Below, one piece after another: positions 18,676 to 26,805 of a stretch of 64,000 bases of DNA; positions within the stretch are counted from its first letter, which is position 1, and each line of letters begins with the position of its first letter. This DNA comes from Polyangiaceae bacterium UTPRO1 (GTDB lineage: Bacteria > Desulfobacterota > Binatia > UTPRO1): contig MWST01000043.1 in assembly GCA_002050235.1 (NCBI GenBank), forward strand, positions 62,001 through 126,000, written 5' to 3'. The notes below the pieces were generated by a model. The model saw only the letters and a list, made by a program, of their open reading frames with translations, did not search any database and had not been told where the DNA came from. The translations under genes were made by a program, and so were the position numbers.

Positions 18676-20013
18676 TCACATTCTAGGACCGGGACCCGCC
18701 GTCAACCCCGCCGTGACCGGCGGCCGGGCCGCAGCCCAGTCCATCGCCGCGCCCACCGAGTCGGCGATCGCGGCAGCGTCGGCGTCGTCGAGCGCGCCGC
18801 CGGCGGCGGCGACGACCAGGGTTTCCGTGTCGCCGCGGCGGCTGAAGAAGACGCCGGCGCCGGGACGAACGGGCACGGCGGCGACGTGGTAGCCGCCCGT
18901 TAGCGAAGCGCCGAAGAGCTGCGCCAGGTCGGGGAGGAGGGCGCCGGTATCGGCGAAGTGGAAGGAGCAGAAGTCGCCGCGGCGCGCCCAGGGAAGCTCG
19001 CGGAACATGCTGCGCAGCGGTCGCAGGCGCGCGAAGTCCATGCCGGCGGCGATGGCTGCGATCTCGTCGTGGCGCACCGCCTCGGCCAGACGGTCGCGGA
19101 TCGCAGCGGCGAGCGGCGCCGGATCGTCGCCGTCGGGCGGCGGGAAGGAAGCGAAGTGGAAGGCGAGCTGGTTGCCGAGCACGGGGCCGTACTCGCCGCG
19201 GGCGCGGCGCTCGACCGATACCGGCACGAGGAACGGCGCGTCGAGCGGTATGCCGCGACGGCGAAAGACGGTGGTCATCGCCGCGGCGACGGCGGCCAGG
19301 CGCCAGGGCATGCTGCGCCGCCTGCGGTCGGCGGCGGCAGCGAAGGGGAAGCGCCAGTGGCGAGGCGCGGCGGCGCCGCGCCCCGGGGCAGCGGCGGCGA
19401 GCGAGCGCGGCGGGGTCGGCGCCAGCGATCCGAGCACGCGGGCGCCGCGCCTCGCGAGGGCGCCGCGCTCGCGCAGCGGGCGGGGGTCGGGCGGCGTCGT
19501 CAAGAGCGGCGGCACCGCCCACGGGTGGTGCGGCGCCGGCGTCGCATCGAGCGCAGCGAGGAGGCGCACCAGGTGCTCGGCGCCGTGCGGGTCCATGAGG
19601 GCGTGGGCCCACGTGAGGACCAGAGCTGCTCCCGCGCCGCCGGCGGCAACGCTGATGCGGAGCGGCGGCTCGCGGCGCGGGTCGATCGGCGTCGCCAGCT
19701 CGCGGTCGACGAGGTCCGCGAGGCCGCCTTTTCCGATGGCCGGCGTCGCCAGCGGAATCGCCGTCGGACCGTCGCGCGGCAGGCGCCAGCAAAGCGCGCC
19801 CCACGGCAAGGGCCGGTGCAGGCGGGCGCCGAGCCAGGGGCAGAGCGGCAGGAAGCGCGCCACCGCCGCCGCGACCCGTGCGGCGGCGATCGGCGCGTCG
19901 AGCTCGAGCGCCAGCACCGCGTTGCTGCTCGCGAAGCCGCCCGCCGCGCGCGTCTCCATCGCCAGCAGGATGACGTCGGCGCCGCGCAGCTCGAGCGTGC
20001 GCGGCGGGCTCAC
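18676..20013 (-). CDS. HxxxD-motif acyltransferase (condensation/WES/PapA-like)
   Basis: A 445-residue protein of the chloramphenicol-acetyltransferase-like superfamily, which includes condensation domains, wax-ester synthases and PapA acyltransferases. The catalytic motif is in LTWAHALMDPHGAEHLVRLL (H-x3-D-x2-G). A later GPVLGNQLAFHFASFPP stretch resembles the solvent-channel region of these enzymes. It should transfer an acyl group from a carrier (here plausibly the adjacent ACP) to an alcohol or amine. GTG 20013 overlaps the ACP stop by 4 nt (GTGA), strong evidence for partnership with that ACP. Subfamily assignment is uncertain. Confidence 0.7.
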   Translation of the reverse strand: MSPPRTLELRGADVILLAMETRAAGGFASSNAVLALELDAPIAAARVAAAVARFLPLCPWLGARLHRPLPWGALCWRLPRDGPTAIPLATPAIGKGGLADLVDRELATPIDPRREPPLRISVAAGGAGAALVLTWAHALMDPHGAEHLVRLLAALDATPAPHHPWAVPPLLTTPPDPRPLRERGALARRGARVLGSLAPTPPRSLAAAAPGRGAAAPRHWRFPFAAAADRRRRSMPWRLAAVAAAMTTVFRRRGIPLDAPFLVPVSVERRARGEYGPVLGNQLAFHFASFPPPDGDDPAPLAAAIRDRLAEAVRHDEIAAIAAGMDFARLRPLRSMFRELPWARRGDFCSFHFADTGALLPDLAQLFGASLTGGYHVAAVPVRPGAGVFFSRRGDTETLVVAAAGGALDDADAAAIADSVGAAMDWAAARPPVTAGLTAGPGPRM

Positions 20014-20267
20014 GACGCCGCGCGCCCGCAGACGTAGGTCGCGAGCGAGCGCGGCGAGCGCAGGATCTCGTCCGTGAGATCCTCGTCGGGCACCCAGACG
20101 CCGACCTCGCGCTCGATGAACACCAGCACCTTGAGGAGCGCCATGGAATCGACGCCGGCGTCGGCGAGCACGTCGTCGGCTGCGATCGGATGGCTCGGCG
20201 CCATGATCTCGGTGTTCAGGAAGCCGACGATCGCAGCGGTCACGGCCTCGACGGCAGGCGGCGCCAT
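20010..20267 (-). CDS. Acyl carrier protein (second ACP, in halogenase operon)
   Basis: An 85-residue ACP. Ser41 in the segment LADAGVDSMALLKVLVFIE is the expected phosphopantetheine attachment site at the start of helix II, and the protein length matches the family. ATG 20267 lies 4 nt after the halogenase stop. The longer frame up to 20306 would overlap the halogenase and adds a basic, non-ACP sequence. It is sandwiched between the halogenase and the acyltransferase, suggesting that the halogenated intermediate or the transferred acyl chain is tethered here. Confidence 0.85.
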   Translation of the reverse strand: MAPPAVEAVTAAIVGFLNTEIMAPSHPIAADDVLADAGVDSMALLKVLVFIEREVGVWVPDEDLTDEILRSPRSLATYVCGRAAS

Positions 20268-20271
20268 GCCC

Positions 20272-21585
20272 TCACTGGATCGCGAGCGTCGCCGGCGAGA
20301 CGCCACGCAGGCCGTGGCGTCCGAGGAAGCGCAGGAGTCCGAGGCTGTAGCGCGACGTGATCGAGGTGCCGGAGGCGAGCCCGGCGATGTTGGCCTCGAT
20401 GTGGTCCTGCAGCGCTCGGGCGAAGCGTCCGCTGCGCTCGGCCATCATGTCGGAGCCGGCGCGGATGAGCGCCAGCATCCGCCCGTCGTAGAGGTAGCCG
20501 ACCACTTCCATCCACGCGGAGAGGAGGCCGGTGAGCTCGCGGGCATAGGGCTGGAGGGCCGTCGCCAGCGCCGCGGGCGTGGCGCCGGCGCGCGACCGTC
20601 GCCAGGGCGCCAGGCACGCCGCCAGCATTTCCGCCGAGCGCATCGCCACCGTGACCCCCGGCGACAGCATCGGGTCGACGAAGCCGAAAGCGTCGCCGAT
20701 CGCCACCCACCCGGGGCCGACGCCGCGCGACGAGATCAACTGGTAGTTGCTGTAGGTGACGACATCGGTGCGGCGCTGCGCGCCGGCGATCGTCGCGGTG
20801 AGGGCGTCGCTGGTGGCGATCGCGGCCGTGAGGCGCTCCGCAGGCGTGGCGCCGAGGCTGGCGGCCGCGGCACGGTTCAGGACGACGCCGAGAGAGAGGC
20901 GCTCGTTCAACGGGATGCGCCAGCTCCAGCCGCCGTCGAGGCGGTCGATCAGCACCTGCCCGGGCTCGTCGCTCCACTGGTAGCCCGTGAAGTGCGCGAA
21001 GTGGGCGACATCGTTGCGGGGACCGGTCGACGCGGGAATTCCGAGGAGCCGCGCCGCGGCGCGCGCTCGTCCGCTCGCGTCGACGACGAGATCGGGCGCC
21101 GGCCAGCCGGTCGCGGCGACGGCGTCGGGTGCGAGCGCGAGCTCGGCGCCGTCCCCGGCCGTGCCGTTGCTGCCGGGCGTCGCCGCGGCGCTGCGGCGTG
21201 CGAATCCGACGTGCATGGTCGAGCGGCGGGCGCCCACCGCCTCGGCGCGCGCGAGCAGGAGCGCATCGAATTCCCGGCGCGGCACGTTGTAGGCGTACGG
21301 CACCATCCACGAGCTGTAGCGGGCGAAGCGGAAAGAGAAGCGGTTCTGCGCCGACCAGGTGAGCGTCGCTCCCGGCTTCCGCATTCCGATCGCGGCGACC
21401 GCGGTCTCGATGCCGAGCCGGCGCAGCGGCGGGATGCCGGCGGGGATCAACGATTCTCCGACGACGAGCTCGGGGCGGCGCTCGTCGTCGAAGAGGACGA
21501 CGTCGTGGCCGTCCTCGGCGAGGAGGGTCGCGAGCGCTGCGCCCGCGGGTCCGGCGCCGACGATGGCCACGCGCAAGCCAGGCAT
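20272..21585 (-). CDS. Flavin-dependent halogenase-like monooxygenase
   Basis: A 437-residue flavoprotein. It has an FAD fold (VAIVGAGPAG, residues 6-15), the GESLIPAGIPPLRRLGI segment (43-59), and Lys70 in GMRKPGATLTW, the position of the conserved lysine next to the hypohalous acid site in phenol/pyrrole-type halogenases. The diagnostic W-x-W-x-I-P motif appears as GGWSWRIPLNERLSLGVV, followed by GDAFGFVDPMLSPGV. Such enzymes chlorinate or brominate electron-rich rings, often on ACP-tethered substrates, using FADH2 from a separate reductase not found here. Related geranylgeranyl-reductase-type flavoproteins lack the WxWxIP motif, so halogenase is favoured. It is first in an operon with ACP, acyltransferase and ALDH. 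ATG 21585 chosen. Confidence 0.75.
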   Translation of the reverse strand: MPGLRVAIVGAGPAGAALATLLAEDGHDVVLFDDERRPELVVGESLIPAGIPPLRRLGIETAVAAIGMRKPGATLTWSAQNRFSFRFARYSSWMVPYAYNVPRREFDALLLARAEAVGARRSTMHVGFARRSAAATPGSNGTAGDGAELALAPDAVAATGWPAPDLVVDASGRARAAARLLGIPASTGPRNDVAHFAHFTGYQWSDEPGQVLIDRLDGGWSWRIPLNERLSLGVVLNRAAAASLGATPAERLTAAIATSDALTATIAGAQRRTDVVTYSNYQLISSRGVGPGWVAIGDAFGFVDPMLSPGVTVAMRSAEMLAACLAPWRRSRAGATPAALATALQPYARELTGLLSAWMEVVGYLYDGRMLALIRAGSDMMAERSGRFARALQDHIEANIAGLASGTSITSRYSLGLLRFLGRHGLRGVSPATLAIQ

Positions 21586-21644
21586 CGAGAGGCGTCTACA
21601 CGACGGTCCGGAGTCCGACAACCGTAGGACGCCGGGGCGGCGTC

Positions 21645-23585
21645 CTACGGGCTCTTGGCCCGGAACTGGGTCGTCTTGTTGGTCCTCGCCGTCGAGTGCG
21701 TGGACGTCCAGCAGGTCGTGTCGTTCAGCAACTGCACGATCACGCTCGGCTCCTTAGCGAACGGCAGTCCCGGAAGTCCGAGCGCCTGTCCCCGGCCTCG
21801 CACCTGGATGGAGGACTTGCCGGCGACACCCGCGGTCAACACGACGGATTGGATGCCCCCGGTCGAAGGGCCGCGATCGTAGAAACGGAAACCGCGCGCG
21901 GTTGCCCGCCAGCGCGAGCTCGGCGGGATCACCTTGGTCAAGCGGCGCTGCGGGACGCCGTCGACCGTGTCGTAGACGCAGAGCGCGTACGCGGTGGTGG
22001 CGCGCGGGTTGCCGAAGTCGCCGCGGCTCGTCGCCGCGCCCTTGCGCCACGTCCATGCCAGACGATCGCGGTTGTCGGGAGTACGGTCGTCGATGGCGAG
22101 GAGCGCGGCTCCTGCGCCGGCGATCTTGCACGTCGGCGCCGGCGAGACGCCGGCGCAGACGCCGGCCTCGCAGGTGTCGGGCTGGCTGCACGGGTCGCCG
22201 TCGTCGCACGGCGTGCCGTCGGCGAGGACCGCCGTGGTGCACGCGCCGCTCTGGCAGGTGTCGGGACCGGTACAGGCGTTGCCGTCGTCGCACGGTGCAC
22301 CGTCCTCCGCCGCCACACCGGCGCAGGTGCCGTCGACGCAGACATCCGCGCTGGTGCACGGGTTGCCGTCGTCGCAGGGGTTGCCGTCGCTCCCGGGCTG
22401 CGAGCATGCCGTACCGAGTTGCGTCACCGTCACCTGGTAGGCGCCGGCGCCCGAGTAGCGGTGCACCAGCGCGTACCAGGTCCCGGACTCGGGCGCTGTA
22501 ATAGTGCAGACGCCGTACTGGCCGGCGCCGAACCGCGCGCAATCGAAATCGCTCGGCGTCGGCGGCGAGCCGGCTTTGACGTAGAGGTCGAAGTCGCTGC
22601 TGCCGTCGTCGCTGGCGTTCATCGCCACGCGCAGCGTCGTCGTCCCGTCGACGACGGCGAAGCCGTGGACCGCGTCGGGGACGGCACCGTTCACCGTACC
22701 CGCGAATGCCAGCGCCAGGGCGCCGTCCTCACCGAGCTGCGGGCCGGGGCCGCAGCGGGTGCTGGCGAGGTCGGCGCCGCCCGCGCTCTGGATGAAGCTG
22801 CGGTAGGTGAAGACGCTGGCGTCGTAGCTGTGGTCGTTCGGCTGGCAGCTCGAGCTCGAGCCGCCCGAGGTAATGCCGGCGATGCGCACGCCGGCGCCGC
22901 GGTCGACGAACAGCGGTCCGCCGGAGTCGGCGTTGCACGTGTTCGAATTCGTTCCCGGGTCGCCTTTCGGGGCGCTGAAGTTCCAGCACACCGAGGTGAG
23001 GTCCGATCCCGGCGACGGGATCGTGGTGCACGGGGCCGTAACCACGCTGCCGGCGCGCTTGAGCCCGTAGTCGTAGAGCGGGTCGCCCGCGCGCCCATAA
23101 CCGACGATCGTTCCCGGCGTCCCGAAGGGCGGCGCCGACACGCTCTCGATCACGCTCGGCGCGATGCCCTCGACGGCAGCGCCGAGCTTCAGCACGGCGA
23201 CATCGGCGGCCGGGAAATCGTAGGCCGGGTGCTGGGCAATGCTCGTCACCGGAAAGATCCCGGCATTCGGCAAGTAGACGAAGAGCTCCGGCGGCACCCG
23301 CCCCTCGACGCAGTGGGCGGCGGTGAGGAACGTCGAGCAGCCGATCAGCGTCCCCGAGCACCAGGTTCCGGCCTGGTCGGCGTCGCTGCCGCGCAGGAGC
23401 GCCCCGACCGACGGATGGTCGGTGGTGGCGACGCCGTTCACGATGCGAGGACCGACCGGCGGCAGTCCTGCCGCGGCTCCGGCGGCGCCGTCCGCGAGCA
23501 GCAGAGCCGCGAGCGCAGCGGCGAGGAGGCCGGCTGGCGACAGGCGGGATCGCCGGGGCGGAGCGGCGGCTCGAGCAGCAGGCAT
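21645..23585 (-). CDS. Secreted trypsin-like serine protease with PPC-like and Cys-rich repeat domains
   Basis: A 646-residue exported protein. A signal peptide covers about residues 1-38 (LLAAALAALLLADGAAGAAA). A chymotrypsin-fold S1 protease domain runs from the canonical activation sequence IVNG, with His in LTAAHCVEG, Asp in ADVAVLKLG and Ser in NADSGGPLF. Next comes a pre-peptidase C-terminal (PPC)-like beta domain (LRVAMNASDDGSSDFDLYVK). Three cysteine-rich repeats follow (CDDGNPCTSADVC, CDDGNACTGPDTC, CDDGDPCSQPDTC). A C-terminal domain of about 130 residues is unassigned. It would be an extracellular or surface endopeptidase. It splits the two parts of the polyketide-like block but is probably an independent transcription unit. 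Confidence 0.85.
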   Translation of the reverse strand: MPAARAAAPPRRSRLSPAGLLAAALAALLLADGAAGAAAGLPPVGPRIVNGVATTDHPSVGALLRGSDADQAGTWCSGTLIGCSTFLTAAHCVEGRVPPELFVYLPNAGIFPVTSIAQHPAYDFPAADVAVLKLGAAVEGIAPSVIESVSAPPFGTPGTIVGYGRAGDPLYDYGLKRAGSVVTAPCTTIPSPGSDLTSVCWNFSAPKGDPGTNSNTCNADSGGPLFVDRGAGVRIAGITSGGSSSSCQPNDHSYDASVFTYRSFIQSAGGADLASTRCGPGPQLGEDGALALAFAGTVNGAVPDAVHGFAVVDGTTTLRVAMNASDDGSSDFDLYVKAGSPPTPSDFDCARFGAGQYGVCTITAPESGTWYALVHRYSGAGAYQVTVTQLGTACSQPGSDGNPCDDGNPCTSADVCVDGTCAGVAAEDGAPCDDGNACTGPDTCQSGACTTAVLADGTPCDDGDPCSQPDTCEAGVCAGVSPAPTCKIAGAGAALLAIDDRTPDNRDRLAWTWRKGAATSRGDFGNPRATTAYALCVYDTVDGVPQRRLTKVIPPSSRWRATARGFRFYDRGPSTGGIQSVVLTAGVAGKSSIQVRGRGQALGLPGLPFAKEPSVIVQLLNDTTCWTSTHSTARTNKTTQFRAKSP

Positions 23586-23674
23586 GAGGTCTCGAGACTA
23601 GCGCGGGAAGCCCGATCTACGAAAGGCAAAAAGGCGATTTTTCAGGTGTCGCTGCACACGTGCGGCGGCGCGGG

Positions 23675-24457
23675 TCAGGCGGCGGTCGCCGCCGGGCGGC
23701 GGACTTTGACGACCCGGATCACGAGTGCGCCGTCACCGTCGGCGGCGGCGATCGTGATGCGCCTTGGCAGCGCCGCCGGGCCGCTACCCTCGTAGTCCTC
23801 CATCAGCGCCGTGAAGAGCGGCCGGCCGCCGGGCCCGAGGTAGTCCTCGCGCACCGGGCGGACCAGCGCGTCGACGGTCGTCGTGACGCTCAAGTCGGCC
23901 GCAAGGGCGCAGCGCACCGCCGCCGGGCCGGCGGTGCGGCAGCGATCGGGCGCCATCTTCGGACGGAACAGCAGGGCGAGGGCGACGACCAGGCGCTCGT
24001 CCTCGGGGGCGGCGCCGGCGGCGAGCGCATCGAGATCGATGGTGCCGCGGCGGGTCTCGCCCCGCAGCGGCAGGGCCAGGGTGAAGGCGTCGCCCGCGGT
24101 CGTCAGGTCCAGGACGGTCGGGCCGAAGGGCGACAGTACCTGCAGGCGCAGGTGCTCGGGATCGTCGATCGCCAGGTAGGCCGGGGCGGCGAGCCGCGCC
24201 GCCGCTGGTCCCGTGGTCGCGCGCACCGAGAGCGAGAGGCGGAGCCCCGCGAGGGTGCGCTCGCGGGCAGCGCCGGCGGCGACGATCGCGGCGGCGGCCG
24301 GCGGCGCCGGCCGTTGCGGTCGGGCGACGAGGCGCGCACATCCCGATCCGACCGCGACGGCGAGGAGGCACGCCGCCATGGCGCCGCGTCTACGACGCGG
24401 CGTTGGCGCACCGCCGGTCGTGTCGTGGCGCGCAGCGCGCGGTGCGGCGCCGCTCAC
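23675..24457 (-). CDS. Outer-membrane lipoprotein, LolB/DUF3261-like
   Basis: A 260-residue lipoprotein. The signal peptide has RRRR followed by a hydrophobic core and the lipobox VGSGC (Cys40). The mature part has a LolB/LolA-like half-barrel pattern (LRLQVLSPFGPTVLDLTTAGDAFTLALP). GTG 24457 overlaps the dehydratase stop by 4 nt (GTGA) and supplies a charged n-region, so it is preferred to ATG 24379. As last gene of the aryl-polyene-like operon, next to a LolA-like gene, it may receive or insert the lipidic product in the outer membrane. APE clusters typically carry a small lipoprotein in this context. The role is inferred. Confidence 0.65.
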   Translation of the reverse strand: MSGAAPRAARHDTTGGAPTPRRRRGAMAACLLAVAVGSGCARLVARPQRPAPPAAAAIVAAGAARERTLAGLRLSLSVRATTGPAAARLAAPAYLAIDDPEHLRLQVLSPFGPTVLDLTTAGDAFTLALPLRGETRRGTIDLDALAAGAAPEDERLVVALALLFRPKMAPDRCRTAGPAAVRCALAADLSVTTTVDALVRPVREDYLGPGGRPLFTALMEDYEGSGPAALPRRITIAAADGDGALVIRVVKVRRPAATAA

Positions 24458-24906
24458 TCCGGCGCCGCGCTCGTGTCCGGCGGGAACGCGAGGGTGAGCG
24501 CCGCGGTCGCACACGTGCGCGCGCCGACGCCGGCGCGCGCCTTGATGCGCGCCATGCCTGCGTAACGGCGGACGACGGCGATCTCGATCTCGAGCGCATC
24601 GCCGACCGCCGCGGTGCCCGTGATCGCGCAGCGATCGATGGCCGCGAGGACGGCGCCGCGGGCGCGGAGGGCGGGTTCCTGGCGGCCGATCACGATCCCG
24701 GCGCCCTGCGCCATCGCCTCGACGAGGAGCAGCGGCGACAGGAGGCCCGCGGGTCCCACCAGGGGATCCGCGGCCGTCACCTGCTTGATGAAGCGCCCCG
24801 AGGGGCCGTCGATGGCGACGATGCGGTCGAGGAGGAGGAAGGGCGGCGTGTGCGGCAGGAACGCCGCCGCCGGATCACCGGGGCTCGCGAGGCGGTCGCT
24901 CGACAT
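24454..24906 (-). CDS. FabZ/ApeP-like 3-hydroxyacyl-ACP dehydratase
   Basis: A 150-residue hotdog dehydratase. The start LPHTPPFLLLDRIVAIDG matches the FabZ catalytic His segment, and LLSPLLLVEAMAQGAGIVIG matches the FabZ helix with its catalytic acidic residue. It should dehydrate beta-hydroxyacyl-ACP to the trans-2-enoyl form. The operon has no enoyl reductase, so repeated ketoreduction and dehydration would leave conjugated double bonds. It lies 4 bp after the LolA-like gene and its stop overlaps the lipoprotein start. Confidence 0.85.
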   Translation of the reverse strand: MSSDRLASPGDPAAAFLPHTPPFLLLDRIVAIDGPSGRFIKQVTAADPLVGPAGLLSPLLLVEAMAQGAGIVIGRQEPALRARGAVLAAIDRCAITGTAAVGDALEIEIAVVRRYAGMARIKARAGVGARTCATAALTLAFPPDTSAAPE

Positions 24907-24910
24907 GGCG

Positions 24911-25549
24911 TCAGGAGCCTGGCGCCGCCGGCAGCGTGAAGCGCGCCGGATCGAGGGCGGGATTCAGGGCCGTGCGCTCGAGGTGGATGGTAGTGCGATC
25001 GCCGCCGCGTTCGCGCAGGGTGATGGTCTCGGGGAAGGGAGCGTCGGGGCGGAAGTGCAGCACGATCTCTGAGAACGGGCTCGCAGCCTCGGCCGCCGGT
25101 GTCAAGACGACCGTATCGGCATCGCGCCACGTTTCGCTGAAGCCCTGCGGCGCGCGGGTGCCGAGCAGCAGGTCCGTGAGCGTGCGCGCGAAGGCGGCGA
25201 ACCCCGCGAACTCGACCGGTACCGGAATGACCTTGCCGGCGGCGTCGACGACCGTCAGAGCGGCGCCGGCGGCGACGAGCGTCATCGGCTCGGGCTCGGT
25301 GAGGTCGAGGCGGAAGGACGCCGGAGCAGCGAGCGCGAGCGCGCCGCGGGCGCGCAGCACCTCGTCGACCAGGGACACCTGGCGCTCCTGGACGAACTCG
25401 GCGGTGGCGCGCTCGATCCTGGGAAAGCGCGCGGCGCGGGCTGCGAGCGTCGGTGCGGCGCTCTCCGAGGCGGCGGCAACGGGTTGCGCCGCCACCCAGG
25501 CGGCGAAGAGCAGCGCGGCCACGCGCGCACCGGTCGTGCGGGTAGTCAT
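24911..25549 (-). CDS. LolA-like periplasmic carrier protein
   Basis: A 212-residue exported protein. Signal peptide residues 1-27 (VAALLFAAWVAAQPVAAA) precede a LolA-like fold: FVQERQVSLVDEVLRARGAL corresponds to the FxQ...L....GxL pattern of LolA-type carriers, and SETWRDADTVVLTPAAE follows. ATG 25549 overlaps the CLF-like gene stop by 4 nt (ATGA); the frame upstream is antisense shadow. LolA-like proteins are a regular component of aryl polyene and flexirubin clusters, where they are thought to help move the lipidic pigment to the outer membrane. General lipoprotein carriage is the alternative. Confidence 0.75.
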   Translation of the reverse strand: MTTRTTGARVAALLFAAWVAAQPVAAASESAAPTLAARAARFPRIERATAEFVQERQVSLVDEVLRARGALALAAPASFRLDLTEPEPMTLVAAGAALTVVDAAGKVIPVPVEFAGFAAFARTLTDLLLGTRAPQGFSETWRDADTVVLTPAAEAASPFSEIVLHFRPDAPFPETITLRERGGDRTTIHLERTALNPALDPARFTLPAAPGS

Positions 25550-26805
25550 GGGCGCCGGAAGAGCAGGGTCAGAGCGCCGCCGCCGCGCGGGGTGGCGGAG
25601 ACGAGCGCTGCCGCGAAGCCGGCGGGCGGCGCCGGCGTCCGCAGGTCGGCGAGCCGGAGCCCGCCGCCGGGGCCGGGAGTGCAGGCGGGATCGGGGGCGC
25701 CGAGCTCTCCCAGGCGCGGCACGTCGCCGGTCGCGAGCGCCAGCACCGCCGCGACGGCGCCGAGCGCTCCCGCCGCTCCCCATTCGCCGACCGCGCCTTT
25801 GAGCGACGTGACCAGCGTGCGCGCCACCTCCGGGCCGAGGATCGCGGCGAGGCGGGTAGCGTCGGTGGCGTCGAGCCGGGCCGTCGAGTTGGCGCAGGAG
25901 ACCGCGAGCAGCGCGCCGGCGGCGCGCGGTGGCGGAAAGCCGAGGGCCGCGAGTCCGCGGCGCGACGCCGCGGCGTCGCGGGCTGCCTCCGGGCGCGGCC
26001 AATCGTGCGGGCTCGCCGCCAGGCTCTCCTCGACGTGCCCGGCGAATTCGGCGAGCACGCGGGCCCCGCGTGCCGCCGCGTGGTGCCCGCTCTCGAGCAC
26101 CATCACTGCCGCTCCCTCGCCCATGACGAAACCGTTCCGGCGGCGATCGAACGGACTCGTCCACTCCTTGCCGCCGTCGTCCGGCGAGAGCAGGCCGGCG
26201 TCGCTGTAGATCGCCCGCAGCACGGGCGCCAGCTCGTCGCCGCCGCCCGCCAGCAGGACGTCCGCCTGGCCGGTCACGATGGTATCGTACGCCTGCGCGA
26301 GCGCCGCCTCCCCCGAGGCTTCGCCGCGCACCACCGTGAGGTTCGGGCCGCGCAGCCCGAGATCGATCGCCGCATAGCCGGCCGGCGCGTTCAGCACGAG
26401 GTTCGGAAACGTGAGCGGATTCGCGAGCGCCGGGCCCTTCGCGAAGAGCCCGCGCAGGAAAGCCTCCGACTCGCTGAGATTTCCGAACGCGGTGCCGAGG
26501 ACCATTCCCGCCGCCTCGGCGGCACTGCCCTCGAGGGCGAGCGCGGCGTCGGCGAGCGCCATGCGGCAGGCCGAGACGATCATCTGCGAGCAGCGGTCCA
26601 TGCGGCGGAGCAGCGGCGTGCGCACGTGGTCGCGGACGCTCCAGCCGCGGGCGCGCGCTTCGAGACGCGGCGGCGGCGCCGCTGTGTCGGCGCCGGCAAC
26701 TGGCGCGACGCCGCTCTCGCCGGCGCAGAGCCGACGCCAGAACGCTGGCTGCGAGCCGAGCGGGCTCACTACCCCGACGCCCGTCACCACGACCTCTTCA
26801 GGCAC
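25546..26805 (-). CDS. Catalytically inactive ketosynthase homologue (chain-length-factor-like)
   Basis: A 419-residue thiolase-fold protein of the FabF family in which all three catalytic residues are replaced. The nucleophile Cys is Glu162 (RGEASGEAALAQA where ketosynthases have TACSSG). The first His is Cys304 (SCANSTARLD where HGTGT is expected). The second His is Glu341 (SLKGAVGEWGAAGALG where GHTLGAAG is expected). The fold markers VVTGVGVVSPLG, PFDRRRNGFVMGEGAAVMVLE and the Lys of SLKG remain. This is the pattern of a chain length factor, the silent partner of a KS heterodimer, as in ApeC of aryl polyene systems. It overlaps the active KS gene by 8 bp, supporting a heterodimer. Confidence 0.85.
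   Translation of the reverse strand: MPEEVVVTGVGVVSPLGSQPAFWRRLCAGESGVAPVAGADTAAPPPRLEARARGWSVRDHVRTPLLRRMDRCSQMIVSACRMALADAALALEGSAAEAAGMVLGTAFGNLSESEAFLRGLFAKGPALANPLTFPNLVLNAPAGYAAIDLGLRGPNLTVVRGEASGEAALAQAYDTIVTGQADVLLAGGGDELAPVLRAIYSDAGLLSPDDGGKEWTSPFDRRRNGFVMGEGAAVMVLESGHHAAARGARVLAEFAGHVEESLAASPHDWPRPEAARDAAASRRGLAALGFPPPRAAGALLAVSCANSTARLDATDATRLAAILGPEVARTLVTSLKGAVGEWGAAGALGAVAAVLALATGDVPRLGELGAPDPACTPGPGGGLRLADLRTPAPPAGFAAALVSATPRGGGALTLLFRRP

Noticed and set aside
23675..24379. Shorter lipoprotein start at ATG 24379
   Set aside because: It gives a signal peptide without positive charges; GTG 24457 adds RRRR and overlaps the previous stop by 4 nt. It remains a possible alternative.
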